A stretch of 64,000 nt of DNA, taken from Gigaspora margarita (lineage: Eukaryota; Glomeromycota; Glomeromycetes; Diversisporales; Gigasporaceae). The translations under genes were made by a program, and so were the position numbers. Below, piece by piece: positions 26,724-37,584 of the stretch (the stretch's first letter is position 1; each line of letters opens with the position of its first letter). The notes below the pieces were generated by a model. That model searched no databases. It worked only from the letters and a program-made list of their open reading frames with translations, and was not told the origin of the DNA. The stretch is taken from contig WTPW01000454.1 of assembly GCA_009809945.1 (NCBI GenBank), forward strand, positions 1-64,000, written 5' to 3'.

Positions 26724-27084
26724 ATGTTTCAAGAATTGCGACATGTAATTATAAATTTTATTCTGAATGGTTGTTGAAATATTTGATTTTTTTTTTTTTT
26801 GTGTGGTAACGTCAATTGAAAATAGCATTGGAAACCATGTTTTTTTTTGAAATAGTAAATTTTTTGGATAATTGGAATTGTTTAGATTTCATCTCCACAG
26901 TGAAATTCCAATATTATAAATTAGACGCATTGAGATTTTAAAAGTTGGTAATAGCATGATAAATATTTGAAAGTTAGCATGAGTTAGCATGATTACTTTA
27001 GCATAAATTTAAATCACGAATGTAGCTGTGTATAATAAAGATTAAGTATTTGACATACATCATATTTATATATATGAAGTAATG
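26724..27084. other. 3' flank of kinase-array gene; no gene
   Basis: AT-rich, with a T13 run near 26,790. No second coding exon or clear polyadenylation motif can be assigned. Confidence 0.45.
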
Positions 27085-27552
27085 TAGCAAAATCAAAGAA
27101 AATCATTTGCTGTTTTATGTACAATAATAAAAACTGGTTGGCATTGTTATATTCATGAATTTGGAAATGACAAAGATGAAGAAACTTTTGAATACAGTCA
27201 AATCTCGTTGTAGCCGTTCTTTATAATATAATTACAACGTCGATATAATATTATTTTTTAGCTTTAACGATTAATAAAGCGTATAAAAATTTGACCTTTA
27301 TAAAGCCGCAATTTTTTTATTATCATAAGATTCTTATTTCAAAACTGGTGTTATTTCGAAGTTTGACTGTATTTTATGAAAGCTGCCGATATGGTGATAA
27401 ATAAGGTGCTCAATATTGGATATTTTCATCTTAATCAAATTGGTGTCAAAATTAATGAAAATCAAGTATTTAAATATTTTAAAAAATCTGATGATATGGG
27501 TCATAATTACTACAATGTGTGCGATTATATAGAAGGAGGAGGACTGTATTAA
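27085..27552 (+). pseudogene. Sel1-repeat gene relic split by a MITE
   Basis: Before the insertion the plus frame reads a Sel1-like segment ending YIHEFGNDKDEETFEY. After it, the frame reads FMKAAD, then LNIGYFHLNQIGVKINENQ and KYFKKSDDMGH, which is the Sel1 consensus (A-x-LGxxYxxGxGVxxNxxxA-xxYxxKAAxxG) in slightly eroded form, and stops at 27550-27552. The MITE at 27195-27369 interrupts it. MITE plus one TA copy is 177 bp, exactly 59 codons, and the two halves are in the same frame without it. The MITE itself contains stops in that frame. The 5' start is not found. It lies just downstream of the kinase-array gene, and Sel1 and kinase modules are fused in the next gene, so it may once have belonged to such a protein. 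Confidence 0.7.
27195..27369. mobile_element. 175-bp pogo-like MITE inside the Sel1 relic
   Basis: Ends CAGTCAAATCTCGTTGTA and the matching complement ending CGAAGTTTGACTG, with TA on both sides (27193-27194 and 27370-27371). No coding capacity. It belongs to the same broad group as 18722-18906 and 41937-42278. Confidence 0.85.
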
Positions 27553-28171
27553 GATTCTCTATTTTCGAGCCATAAGTATAAAATTTTCGGCTTGAATCAC
27601 TCATACTATGTTAACATAAGTGGCCTTTCGCTGCTTTACAGAATCTTGTGGTCGAAAAAACTAGTATGTCCTAATTCGTGGCAAATAACCTCTGTTAATG
27701 TTTCCGCATTGAAATACTGGTTAAATTCCTCTTTGGTCGCTAATATACTGACTACATTGCGGACATTGAAAATCTTTTAAATAGTAGCCATGTTTTCGGT
27801 TCAACCAGGAACTCGATCAAGGTTTTGGGTGATGATTTTTCAAAAATATAAACAGCATATATTGGTATGAATCCTATTTTATATTATAAACATATTAGAA
27901 ATAATTTATTCATCACTCGGGTGAACCCCTCACCTTTTTTTTTTTAATGGGTTGGTCGACCAAATTTGTGTTTCTATCGTTAATATTTCATAATCCAGTA
28001 ATCAAATTTTAATAATTTTGGCATCAATCAAGTCATCTCATTCAAATGGCATCAAAAAATCATCAAAATTAGATCACTTGATGACATGATATCGAGATAG
28101 ATCAAAATATACGAATTTGATTGAAACACTAACCTTGGTTATTAGAACCCAAAAAGTGGTTTCTTCGAATT
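27553..28171. other. no confirmed gene
   Basis: The plus frame 27592-27780 has no family features. On the minus strand about 27,700-27,800 reads FQCPQCSQYIS, a possible zinc-finger scrap, followed by a stop. It is too short to call a gene. Confidence 0.4.
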
Positions 28172-28174
28172 GAC

Positions 28175-28202
28175 GTACGTATGTGCTACGTACGTACGTA
28201 CA
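28175..28202. promoter_or_regulatory. TACGTACG-rich palindromic motif upstream of small gene
   Basis: GACGTACGTATG and CTACGTACGTACGTACAG lie 18-45 nt before the ATG at 28220. Near-identical self-complementary TACGTACG runs occur before the Sel1-kinase gene and at several intergenic sites (about 7640, 14730, 17795, 38561, 63011). A regulatory role is inference. Confidence 0.35.
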
Positions 28203-28219
28203 GTCAACAGATCGAAAAG

Positions 28220-28564
28220 ATGGCTAAGCAGGACACAAGCACCTCACAAGGCTCGGGTAAGTGGCGGGATCACGAACCGAACGCAGCAAATGTGGAAAAA
28301 CGTGGAGATCCGTATGAGGTTCTAAATAGAGATCCGAATGCAGGTGAGTATGATGTAAAATCAATTTCTGCAAATGCAACCACTAAACTTGAGCAAGATC
28401 GATGCAAGTAAAAGCAAAAGAAGGGCAGCTCCAATAATTACGCCAAGGTTCAATTAAGTTGCGAGAAACAGGAGCATAATCGCAACCCGCTAGTCACGTA
28501 TTCACATTAACACGGCTTGCATTATGCAGGCGGGAAGCCACCGGCTCAGACCGAATTATCCTAA
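28220..28564 (+). CDS. small hydrophilic hypothetical protein, 2 exons
   Basis: Exon 1 is 28220-28343 and exon 2 is 28530-28564, joined by an intron with a consensus donor CAG|GTGAGT and acceptor TATGCAG|GC. This gives 52 residues: an Ala/Lys/Gln/Ser/Thr start, a GKWRDHEPN motif, KRGDPYEVLNRDPNAG across the exon end, and a short KPPAQTEL tail. Without splicing the frame would read on to a 64-residue product. The exons are clearly GC-richer than the surroundings, which supports coding. No signal peptide or membrane segment is seen. I do not recognise the family; size and composition recall small stress or conidiation-associated fungal proteins, but that is a guess. Confidence 0.45.
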
Positions 28565-29598
28565 TTGAACCATGCGTGCAATAATTTTCGATAAGCAAAA
28601 TATTGAAGTATAAGTGATTCTTTTTAAAAAAAATTGTTGTTACGCGAAGACTATTGGACGATCTTGGAGGGGTGAAATTTTACGTATTGTTTTTTTATAT
28701 TAAAAAAATGTTGTGCTTTTATAATTTATCGCCATTTGCCTATGAAATTATATCTTGTGCTCTAACAGAAAAAAAAAAACTTCTCACAAAATTTTGGGTT
28801 GGAACCTTTTTGCTAAAGCACTCTACTTTAATTCTAACTAACTCTCACTCTGATCCAGTAATCCTAAACTAAATTCACATTACACCGGATCTTATTATAT
28901 TCTTCTTATTAATATTAGATTTGTATAAAAATTATATTTTACCTATATAATAAACATTTTATTAGTGATGAAGTTATAAGAAAGTAGATATAATGTAAAC
29001 ATATTTAGAAAAAAACATAGGTTTCTGTAAAGTGGCTTTTTAGGTCTGTAAGTTTAGTGTATGTGGTAGAACTAAGATTTCTAAAACATGTACTAGTACA
29101 GATTACTTATTTGTGCTGGGGATACAAAACCAAGGAAATCTATTAGGCATCCACGGGTAATACAAACTCCTGGTGAGGAAATAACAAGTTGGAGAGTGCA
29201 AATTTTGACCATTCCGAATCGGCCTGACAAAGAATCCGAATACGCGTAAAAGAAGAAAAAAGCAAAAATATGCAAAAACTAATAATGTTTAAATCGATCT
29301 TGGTTGCACTAATTAAAAATGACGGGAATGAAATTTTACATATAGTAAGCATCAATCTAACCCTATAGTTTCTAACGTTAAGGCCTTAACTTTAAATTTT
29401 TTAATCTCACGCACTTAGTTTATTTACAAAATCGGATTTCCTTTTTTGGTTTGTATTACCCGCGCAAATAAGTAAAATGATCTATTAATATTGTACATAC
29501 GTACGTACGACGTAAGCTCAGTACTTAAATATATTTGGGATACAATTGGCCAAATATGTTCATTAATTCTTCTCATACAGCATATAACGCTTTATAAA
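28565..29598. other. intergenic; no gene, upstream region of Sel1-kinase gene
   Basis: The frames at 28654-28872 (plus) and 29093-29355 (minus) lack family features and have the AT-rich codon makeup of random sequence. A TACATACGTACGTACGACGTA palindromic run at about 29493-29513 lies 85 nt before the start of the next gene. Confidence 0.45.
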
Positions 29599-32500
29599 AT
29601 GTCAGATAAAAAGGACAATAGCCCATCAGATGTATTTGTTAAAATCACCAATGCTTTTAATAAACTGAATTTCATCGATTGTCAAAAATCAGCTGATACA
29701 AATGATTCCGATGGAATATTCTGGCTTGGTTATTGCTACGAATATGGAATTGGTGTTGAAAAGGATGAGAATAGGGCATTCATTCATTACCAAAAATCTG
29801 CAGAGATGAATTATCCTAATGGAATGTATCAAGTTGGTTATTATTATTTTTTAGGAATCGGGGTTGAAATAGATAAGTATAAAGCGTTTGTGCATTATCT
29901 AAAGTCTGCCGAAGCTGGTAATGCTATGGGGATTTTTAAAACTGCTATTTGTTACAAATACGGAATTGGTGTGGAAAAGAATGAAGACAAATTCAACTAT
30001 TGGATTAAAAGGTGTGTTAATTGTTACGTTAACATTACCATAGTATATTTGAAATTTATATTTAAAATTAGAAATTATTTAATTTTTAGAGAGTAAGTAT
30101 AATAATCTATGAAATGTATTATAAAAATCTTTTGGTTTACAATAGTTCATGGTAATTTCTATTTAAATAATATGCTCAAATTCGGGTTTTCACTTTTACT
30201 TAGTCCGTAAGTATAATTAGCATTAACATAAACTATACAAGTTCATGAAGATTTACTATTTGATTTATTTTATTCGTAATGTAGTGCGTGAGTATAAAAA
30301 ACATTGATTAATCTAAGTATTTAAGATAAGATATTCATGTTCATGAATATTTACTGTTAAATTTTAATCATGTTGAGTTAGTAGGTGAATATAAAGATAT
30401 TCATTAATCTAAATATTTAAAATAAACTTTTTAAGTTCATGTTTATTTTTATTTGCTATTTTATTCGTATTAATTTAGTCAGTAAGTAATAAACATTAAT
30501 TAATAGAAGTATTTAAAATAAGCTACCGTATTTTATTTCATGATTATTTACTATTTAATTTTATTTTATTTGCATTAATTTAGGAGGTTAGTATAAAGAC
30601 ATTTATTATATATTCAAAATAAATTCATAAATATTTACTATTTACTTTTTTATTTTATTTCGTTAATTTAGTGAGTGAGTATATAGACTTTTATTAATCA
30701 AAGTATTTAAATAAGCTATCCAAGTTCATGAATATTTACTATTAATTTTATTTATTGCATTAATTTAGGAAGTGAGTATAAAGAACATTTTTTAATCAAG
30801 CTATCCAAGTTCATGAATATTTTACTATTAATTTTATTTATTGCATTAATTTAGGAAGTGAGTATAAAGAACATTTTTTAATCTAAGTATTCAAAATAAG
30901 CTATTCAATTTATGTATATTCGCGTTAATTTAGTGGGTGAGTGTAAAGTGCCTCTATTAATTTATACATATAAAAAAGCTATTCAATTTGATGAACATTT
31001 ACTATTTAATTTATTCCCATTAATTTAGTATGTGAGTATAAAGAACATTTATTAATCTAAGTTTTTATAATAAGCTATTAAGTTCATGAATATTTATAAT
31101 TAATTTTATTCGCATTAATCTAGTGGGTGAGCATAAAAAACACTTTTTAATCAAAATATTTAAAATAAGCTATTCAAGTTCAGGATTATTTACGAATTAA
31201 TTTAATTTTAATCGTGTTAATTTAGTGCGTGAGTACAAGAATATTTATTAAACAAAGATTTAGAATAAGCTATTCAAGTTCATGAATATTTACTATTGTA
31301 TTTTATTTGCATTAATTTAGGAAGTGAGTATAAAGATCATTAATAATCAAAGTATTTAAAATAAGATATCAAGTTCATGAATGTATATTTACTATTTTAC
31401 TCGCGTTAATTTAGTGGGTGAGTATAAGAACATCTATAACTTTAAGCATTTAAAAAAGCTATTCAATTTGATGAACATTTACAATATAATTTTATTCGTA
31501 TTAATTTAGTATGTGAGTATAAAAAATATTAATAATCCAAGTTTTTAAAATGAGCTAATCATGGTTATCATTTGATTTTATTTTGTTCGCGTTAATTTAG
31601 TATGTAAGTATAAAGAACATATATCAAAGTTTTAAAATTAGCCATTCAATCCGATGAATATTTACTATTTAATTTTTATTGATTCGAATTATTTTAGTCT
31701 GTGAGTATGAAGAACATTTATTAAACAAAAATATTTAAAATAAACTATTCAAATTCATTAAGATTTAATTTTTAATTTTATTTTATGCATTAATTTAGTG
31801 AGTGAGTATAAACATTTATTAATTTGAACATTTAAAAAAAGCTGACAAATTCATGAATGTTTACTATTAATATATTTTTAATTGTGCTAATTAGTCGGTG
31901 AGTATAAAAATTAGGCAATTACTATTTATACACTAGTGTATAAACCACTCTTCGGACAAAATTCCTCCTTGTAAAATTTTAGCATAAATTATAACTCAAA
32001 GCTAACTCTTACCCTAACATTAAGTCTGTTTAATTTTGATCTATAATTTATATATGATGTGGATTTGCAAAACGATTAATTAATATACCGTGTATAAATA
32101 GTTTTTTCCAAAAAATTATTAGCATTTAAATTTTAATGACACTAATATAATACAATTAATAATTATAAAGGGCTTCAAAGTTTGGAAAATGTGAATATTG
32201 TAATGAATATAATACGTGGAATGCATGGTGTCAAACATGTGATCCAGACATAACAATTCGAGAATGGACAAGTGGAAATAAGGATATCGATAATTACATG
32301 AAAGGGATTCAACTTAGAGTTACTCTTTATGAACGTATGATTGAATGGATTCCATTTAATAGGCTAAATAATATTAAAAAGATTGGAGAAGGAGGATTTG
32401 GCTCTGTATTTTCTGCGACCTGGTTGGATGGTATACGAAAGATTAAAAAAATTAAGAAAACAGATAACGGTGTGAATGATAATGTTGATGGTGAAGATAA

Positions 32501-33581
32501 TTATTTATATGTGAGAGCGCGTGAACCATCTAGCACTGTTGCACTAAAGACCTTACCTAGTTCCAGGGAAAATCCTCTTGGTTTTTTGAAAGAGGTGAGT
32601 TCAACCATTGAACGGTTTTTTAATCACATATTGAACTAATTCATTTTATAAATTTACAAAGTTTGACAATTTTACAAAATGTAGATTATATGGTAGTAGT
32701 CTTGGTATATATGGATTGACTCATAACTCAGAAACAAATGAATATTTGATGGTATTTCAATATGCCAATAACGGAAATCTTCATATGTTTTTAAGAACGA
32801 AATTTCGAGATCTTACCTGGCAAATTAAATTAAAAATACTTCATGATATTTCATATGATTTAAATAAAATTCATCAAACAGGATATGTTCATGCAGACTT
32901 TCACAGTGGCAATATCTTGCAAGATGAAGACATTAGCAAAGGTATAGAATCTTACATCTCAGATCTAGGATTGTCTAAAGAAACAGATGAAAATAATTCA
33001 GAAGGTTGTATTTATGGTGTCTTGCCTTATGTCGCTCCAGAGATTTTATTGGGACAAAAGTTTACATCATCTGCTGATGTTTATGGCTTTGGAATTATTA
33101 TGTCAGAGATGTCAACAGGACAAAGACCTTTTGATGGTCTCCTATTTGATCTTAGTCTTTCATTAGATATATGCAAAGGACTACGACCTGAATTTTCTCC
33201 CGGGACCCCTGAATGCTATATTGAGTTAGCTAAGCAATGCATGGATTCAGATCCACAAAAACGACCTACTGCTTATGATATTTGGAGGGAACTCCGCAAA
33301 TGGAACAAAAACATGATGGATTCAGATGATGCAAACGAAATTAAAAATCAATTTTTAGATGCTGATAAAATAGTCAAAGAATTGCCAATTATCCCACCAA
33401 AACATTCAGAGTCTATTTACACTAGCAAAATAATAAATACTCAAAGAATATTGAGTGCAATTAAAGGTATTTATTTCAAAAATAATTTTAAATCATTTAT
33501 TTACTTAAAACTGATTCTGCTATATTAGCACCTTTACCAAGTAAACCTATCGATTCTGTTGAAGTTCCTATTGGTAAATAG
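29599..33581 (+). CDS. Sel1-zinc ribbon-protein kinase (TKL-like)
   Basis: Core exons: 29599-30011 (phase 2), 32171-32594, 32662-33466 and 33529-33581. They keep one frame and give 564 residues. Residues 1-138 hold three Sel1 repeats with GYCYEYGIGVEKDE, GYYYFLGIGVEIDK and ICYKYGIGVEKNE. Then follow a CEYCNEYNTWNAWCQTC ribbon, an IEWIPF segment, an intact glycine loop GEGGFGSVF, VALKTL, catalytic loop YVHADFHSGNIL (Asp and Asn kept), SDLGL at the DFG position, VAPEIL and SADVYGFGIIMSEM. It is therefore a plausible active cytosolic kinase, unlike its neighbour. The start is the first in-frame ATG before the Sel1 repeats. The 2.2 kb between the first two exons holds 20 AG-N3-GT microexon-like sites (30090-31897); if all were used, 20 residues would be added. 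The link between the Sel1 and kinase exons is a frame-consistent model, not proven. Confidence 0.7.
30012..31900 (+). repeat. array of 20 intron-like units with 3-nt spacers (possible microexons)
   Basis: Units of 79-114 nt run from GTGAGTATAAAGAACATTTATT through AGTTCATGAATATTTACT to GCATTAATTTAG. Each starts with a donor (mostly GTGAGT or GTAAGT) and ends with AG, and exactly three bases separate AG from the next GT. Triplets begin at 30090, 30204, 30285, 30382, 30479, 30584, 30672, 30769, 30855, 30934, 31029, 31124, 31226, 31321, 31415, 31510, 31601, 31698, 31799 and 31895. The triplets vary (aga, tcc, tgc, tag, tca, gag, tga, gaa, tgg, tat, tct, tcg) while the flanking splice motifs stay fixed. 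Unit length falls in the range of ordinary introns in this window. Confidence 0.8.
31919..32110. mobile_element. MITE in the last unit of the microexon array
   Basis: Inverted ends share ACTATTTATACAC (left) and GTGTATAAATAGT (right). It is about 190 bp. It lies in the 273-nt stretch between the last 3-nt site and the kinase exon; without it that stretch would be about 80 nt, like the other introns. Confidence 0.6.
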
Positions 33582-34597
33582 TATATTAAACTTACAGTAT
33601 TTATAATTAAACATATTTATTGATTATTTTATATTGGTATTTAGATTGTTGAGTTAATCGCTTTAAAGGAATATTATATTTGTTTATATGTAAGTATGCC
33701 ATATAGGTTTAACTATTTTGGCCCAAAAAGCCCATATAAGCTGTTAGTTATGAAAGTCGTGCGCATTACAATTAGAGTTAATTTAACATATTGCTGCCAT
33801 TGGATGTACCGCACCGTTCAAATTAAATAATCTTTTTTATTATTCTTTAATCTGTAATTCAGGCAAATTTGGTTAGAATTTTTAATTTTATTATATTAAA
33901 TTATATTAAATAAATGATTTTTTCTTTAGTTACCGTGAAAATACTTGATCAAATATCAACTTGTTTCTGTCTTGTATACTCTTTTTTAAGAATCAGATCA
34001 TGCAAATTAAGTTCTTAGCGTTTTTTATTCGTTCAATTACTACGATTTTGATTACGATTTCGATTTCAATTTCGATTTGATTTCGATTTTTTAAATCATT
34101 ATTATTAAGTGTCACCTACCCACCCACCTTGGGAACTTGCATTTTATTTATATTTTTTTTTGATGAGATTTATTGGACACATCGTAACAGATTTATGTTT
34201 CAAATTAGTCGGTCCGCATTGACTTCCTTTGAAAAGTTCTTCAATTCGCGAACATGACAGTGCATATAAAACTTCACTGACACAACTGTGGGTTGATTAT
34301 TTCTTTATATTCTAGTAAACAAGAAAAAAACTTCGGATTACTTAATATCAAAAATATGAAACTCAAATCAATCATTACTGTTGTTGAAATAGCTTATATC
34401 TATTTTGCGATATTTAAATTACATGTTTTACCAACTTTCCCATATCGTTTAGATTAAAATTCACTTTATTAGCAGATTTTTGAAATAAAATTATTCGAAA
34501 TTTGGTATAATTTAAATTAACCTCGCCTCGTAAATTAGTCTCATATTAGCATTTGTAACAAAATTCATAATCTATCAACGAATGACTGGGTAAGATG

Positions 34598-34627
34598 GGT
34601 GGTACTTCGTGCCGCCTATATACTAGT
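34598..34627 (+). mobile_element. possible Helitron 3' end: hairpin plus CTAG|T
   Basis: A 7-bp stem GGTGGTA / TGCCGCC (two G-T pairs) closes a CTTCG loop, followed six bases later by CTAG and then T, the classic Helitron 3' terminus. The stem and loop resemble the hairpin at 7793-7809. No 5' end is identified. Confidence 0.45.
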
Positions 34628-35299
34628 AAGTCATATAGAATCCGGACTTAACTGTTAATAACTAAATTCGGATTTATTCAAATTTGGATTATGCATAGGG
34701 AGTATCCGAATTTACTGGCTAGTTATGTAAATTAAATTTCATGTAATTTAACGTTAAATCAATCAGATAAGAAGTTAATAAGAAGGCGAATAGATTATTT
34801 CGAATACCTCAACTCATTTAATAAATGATCGATATACTCACCAACCAATTCAAATAAGAAATAGTTCATTAGCTAAGGGTGTTCTCAACACCTCAATCAA
34901 TTGTTCGGAGGCAAATTTCAATTAGTCAGAAATTGATCAATAAGTTACATACCATTTCAATGAAAAAATCAGCGAGATATAAATCACCTTTTTTTCTTCA
35001 AACATTTACCATTGATAAAGGGCGCTCAAGCGCTACTTTTATATGTTTTACATATCAAATATAGTAAACAATAATTTCTCAATACAATTACACAAATTTT
35101 TAACCAATCCGAAAAAATATCCATTTTATTTTAACGCTAGAAGCTTTTTAAAAAAATCGATGTTTTGATGAGAAAATTAATAAATGAAATTTTGTCATAA
35201 AATGATAAGTCATGATCTCTTATAGTACAAATAATCTATCTTAAATATAGATGATTAAGTAGAGCTTATTTATTTGCCTAAAAAAAAAAAAAAAATAAA

Positions 35300-35300
35300 A

Positions 35301-35381
<81 letters not shown>
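35300..35381. repeat. (AAT)n microsatellite, about 27 units
   Basis: An uninterrupted trinucleotide repeat preceded by a poly-A run. Confidence 0.95.
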
Positions 35382-35382
<1 letters not shown>

Positions 35383-36752
35383 TAGGCTTTTTATTGCATT
35401 CCTAAACAATGCTAACGACAAATTTTCACTTAATAGTTTCAAGAACCTGAAATATAAAATTCACTTACCAAATTATTTCTTTATAATCCATTTTAATATT
35501 TTTACAAAGTTATCATTTACAAGCTTTTTATTCGAACTAGTTTTTGCAAGTTAATTAAGAACTTTAATACTTTATTAATATACATTTCTATTTTTTAGCT
35601 TAAAACAATCCCTAAGTGTAATACATCTAAATAGAATGAATCTCAGGGATATATAAGTTAAGGTTCATTTATGAAGAATCTTTTGTATTATCATAAACGG
35701 TGGTTACATTTTTTGAAAAAAATTAATATGTTAGGGCGTAAAAAACGCTAAACTGTATAAATTCAATTGTATAAAATCGTTTAATTACAAGTTAGGCTAC
35801 ACCAATTTGATTCTTTGTTTAACATAACCCCCTTCTTATAGTTGTGGTAGAATCAATTTTACAAATTGATACGGTTACGGCCATGCCGTATTTTTTTGTC
35901 GTAATTGCCGTAATGCCGTTTGTTGAAATGCGCATTATGTACTTTCCGTTAAATAATATACTATTAAATATTTTTCGAATTTGATTCTGCTGACTTCGTT
36001 GATTTTGGGTTTGTCAGGTCTAGATTTTATTTTGACTTAAACGATTATCGTGATTTATTTTTTGGCCAATTAGACATTCTATAAGTCATTGTTTGTGACA
36101 GCTTTAGCGCATATAACATCATTGCTAGATTACAATAACAGTATGTATAATAATTGTTCACGTGACATAACTTTCACAAGTCTTTATAAACATGATTTTT
36201 AATTGAAGAATTTGCTGTAGTACAGTAAATGACAAATATGAAAAGCAACCAAACAGTTAAGAAGCATGTTTAATGACTCAGGAACTTTCTATTTTTCACT
36301 TAAGGTATAACAGTTGTAATTACTAGGTAGTTTATATGTTTTTACATAATCAAACTCATTACCATCAGCTTTTGCAATCATCAAATAATATCATAGAGCC
36401 AAACTCTTCTTTTCCAATTCTTTTAACATTATCTAGTCCATTGAATGGAATTTGTTATCATATGCGAAGACTCTAAGTTGAAATGATTTCGTGCAATTAT
36501 CTGTATTCTTATTATACTTGCCATCTTTTGTTGCTCCACATTATAGATATCTTACTTCATCTTGTCATATTCATTAAAATGTGCTCATTCAGTATTTAAG
36601 TTTCCTTTGTAATCATAAATATTTTTATTCCGCAATACAGATTTTTTACACTTTAAAATAATGTAAATAAAACTTTTATACTTACCGACTAATTAATGTG
36701 AATGAATGTTTTATGGCAAGTAACAACATTATTCATCGATTCAGGTTTGGAG

Positions 36753-37006
36753 CAGGGACGATGATTTCTGCGGTGACAAAATACCAATTCCGTCCGTGCA
36801 AAAATGATAATTCTGCAAAAATTCTGCGATCTGACCAGAATTACATAAACTGGCCAACATTAGGTTGTAAATTCCGGCCAAAATTAAATGTCAGCCGACA
36901 TTACGTTGAGCAAAGATCCTAAATCTTGGCCCAAAATCACGATTGTTATAAGCCATTTCCGTAATTTTTCTGTAAAATTCGTGAACGCAGAAAATCATTG
37001 TCCCTG
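36753..37006. mobile_element. hAT-type MITE with perfect 8-bp target duplication
   Basis: Inverted ends CAGGGACGATGATTTCTGCG and CGCAGAAAATCATTGTCCCTG-like. The 8-mer GTTTGGAG directly flanks both sides. It is 254 bp. A relative in the opposite orientation is at 38265-38509. The plus frame at 36698-36922 lies mostly inside it and is not a gene. Confidence 0.9.
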
Positions 37007-37046
37007 GTTTGGAGTGACTGTGTCTAGTAGTAACTTAATTATAGCA

Positions 37047-37163
37047 TTATAATATTGCGGTGTTATAGTATTACGTTATCGCATTATTAAAATATTGTGT
37101 TATTGCGGCGTTGCGGCATTACGGAATTACGACATTTCGACATTACGGCATCACTGCGCACTG
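37047..37163. repeat. degenerate CGGCATTACG repeats
   Basis: Many 8-10 bp variants (GCGGCGTTGCGG, GCATTACGG, GACATTTCG) in series. The series resumes after the MITE at 37441-37480, showing that the MITE split it. Confidence 0.6.
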
Positions 37164-37440
37164 CTTGAATTGTGCCAGGTTTGTGGCGTAATTTTCATGA
37201 ACTACGAATCACATTTCAAGATCAGATGCAACTTAACATGATAAAGAAAATCCGTTTTGTAAAAAATCGCTTATTTCTCAAAAACAAGCATATGAGACCA
37301 CCTTTAGTGTTCAATAAAAATTTTTAGTTAGGCAAATTGCTATATTAAATACTCCTTTAACATCTAACCCTTACACTAACTCGAACTTAAACGGGCTTTA
37401 ACGAATTTTTGCTGCGCCACAAACCTGGCACAAATTCAAG
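37164..37440. mobile_element. MITE with inverted CTTGAATTGTGCCAGG ends
   Basis: The left end CTTGAATTGTGCCAGG runs into TTTGTGGCG. The right end is the complement with one extra base. It is 277 bp and non-coding. No clear target duplication. Confidence 0.75.
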
Positions 37441-37584
37441 TATTGCCATTACGGCATATAATATTTACGGCTGTGCCATAATTAATTCTACCATTGGTAA
37501 AATAACGTAATTGCCTAATTGAATAATTCTACTATCATCTATATTCCGGTTCAATAGGTTGGAATGGACTGCACAAGGGTGGTC

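Larger units (their letters stand above)
33582..36752. other. intergenic; no gene
   Basis: No supported coding sequence. The region holds a GATTTC hexamer repeat at about 34049-34091, a Helitron-like hairpin (34598-34627), an AAT microsatellite (35300-35381) and, at about 35838-35935, CCGTAAT/GCCGTA repeats whose GGTAGAATCAATT edge recurs inverted near 37,486. Confidence 0.5.

Noticed and set aside
30012-32170. CRISPR array as an explanation of the regular repeats
   Set aside because: Units are 79-114 nt and divergent, with only three variable bases at a fixed place between splice-like motifs. There are no conserved repeats with unique spacers, and the organism is eukaryotic.
36698-36922. 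74-residue plus-strand frame
   Set aside because: It lies mostly inside the hAT MITE at 36753-37006.
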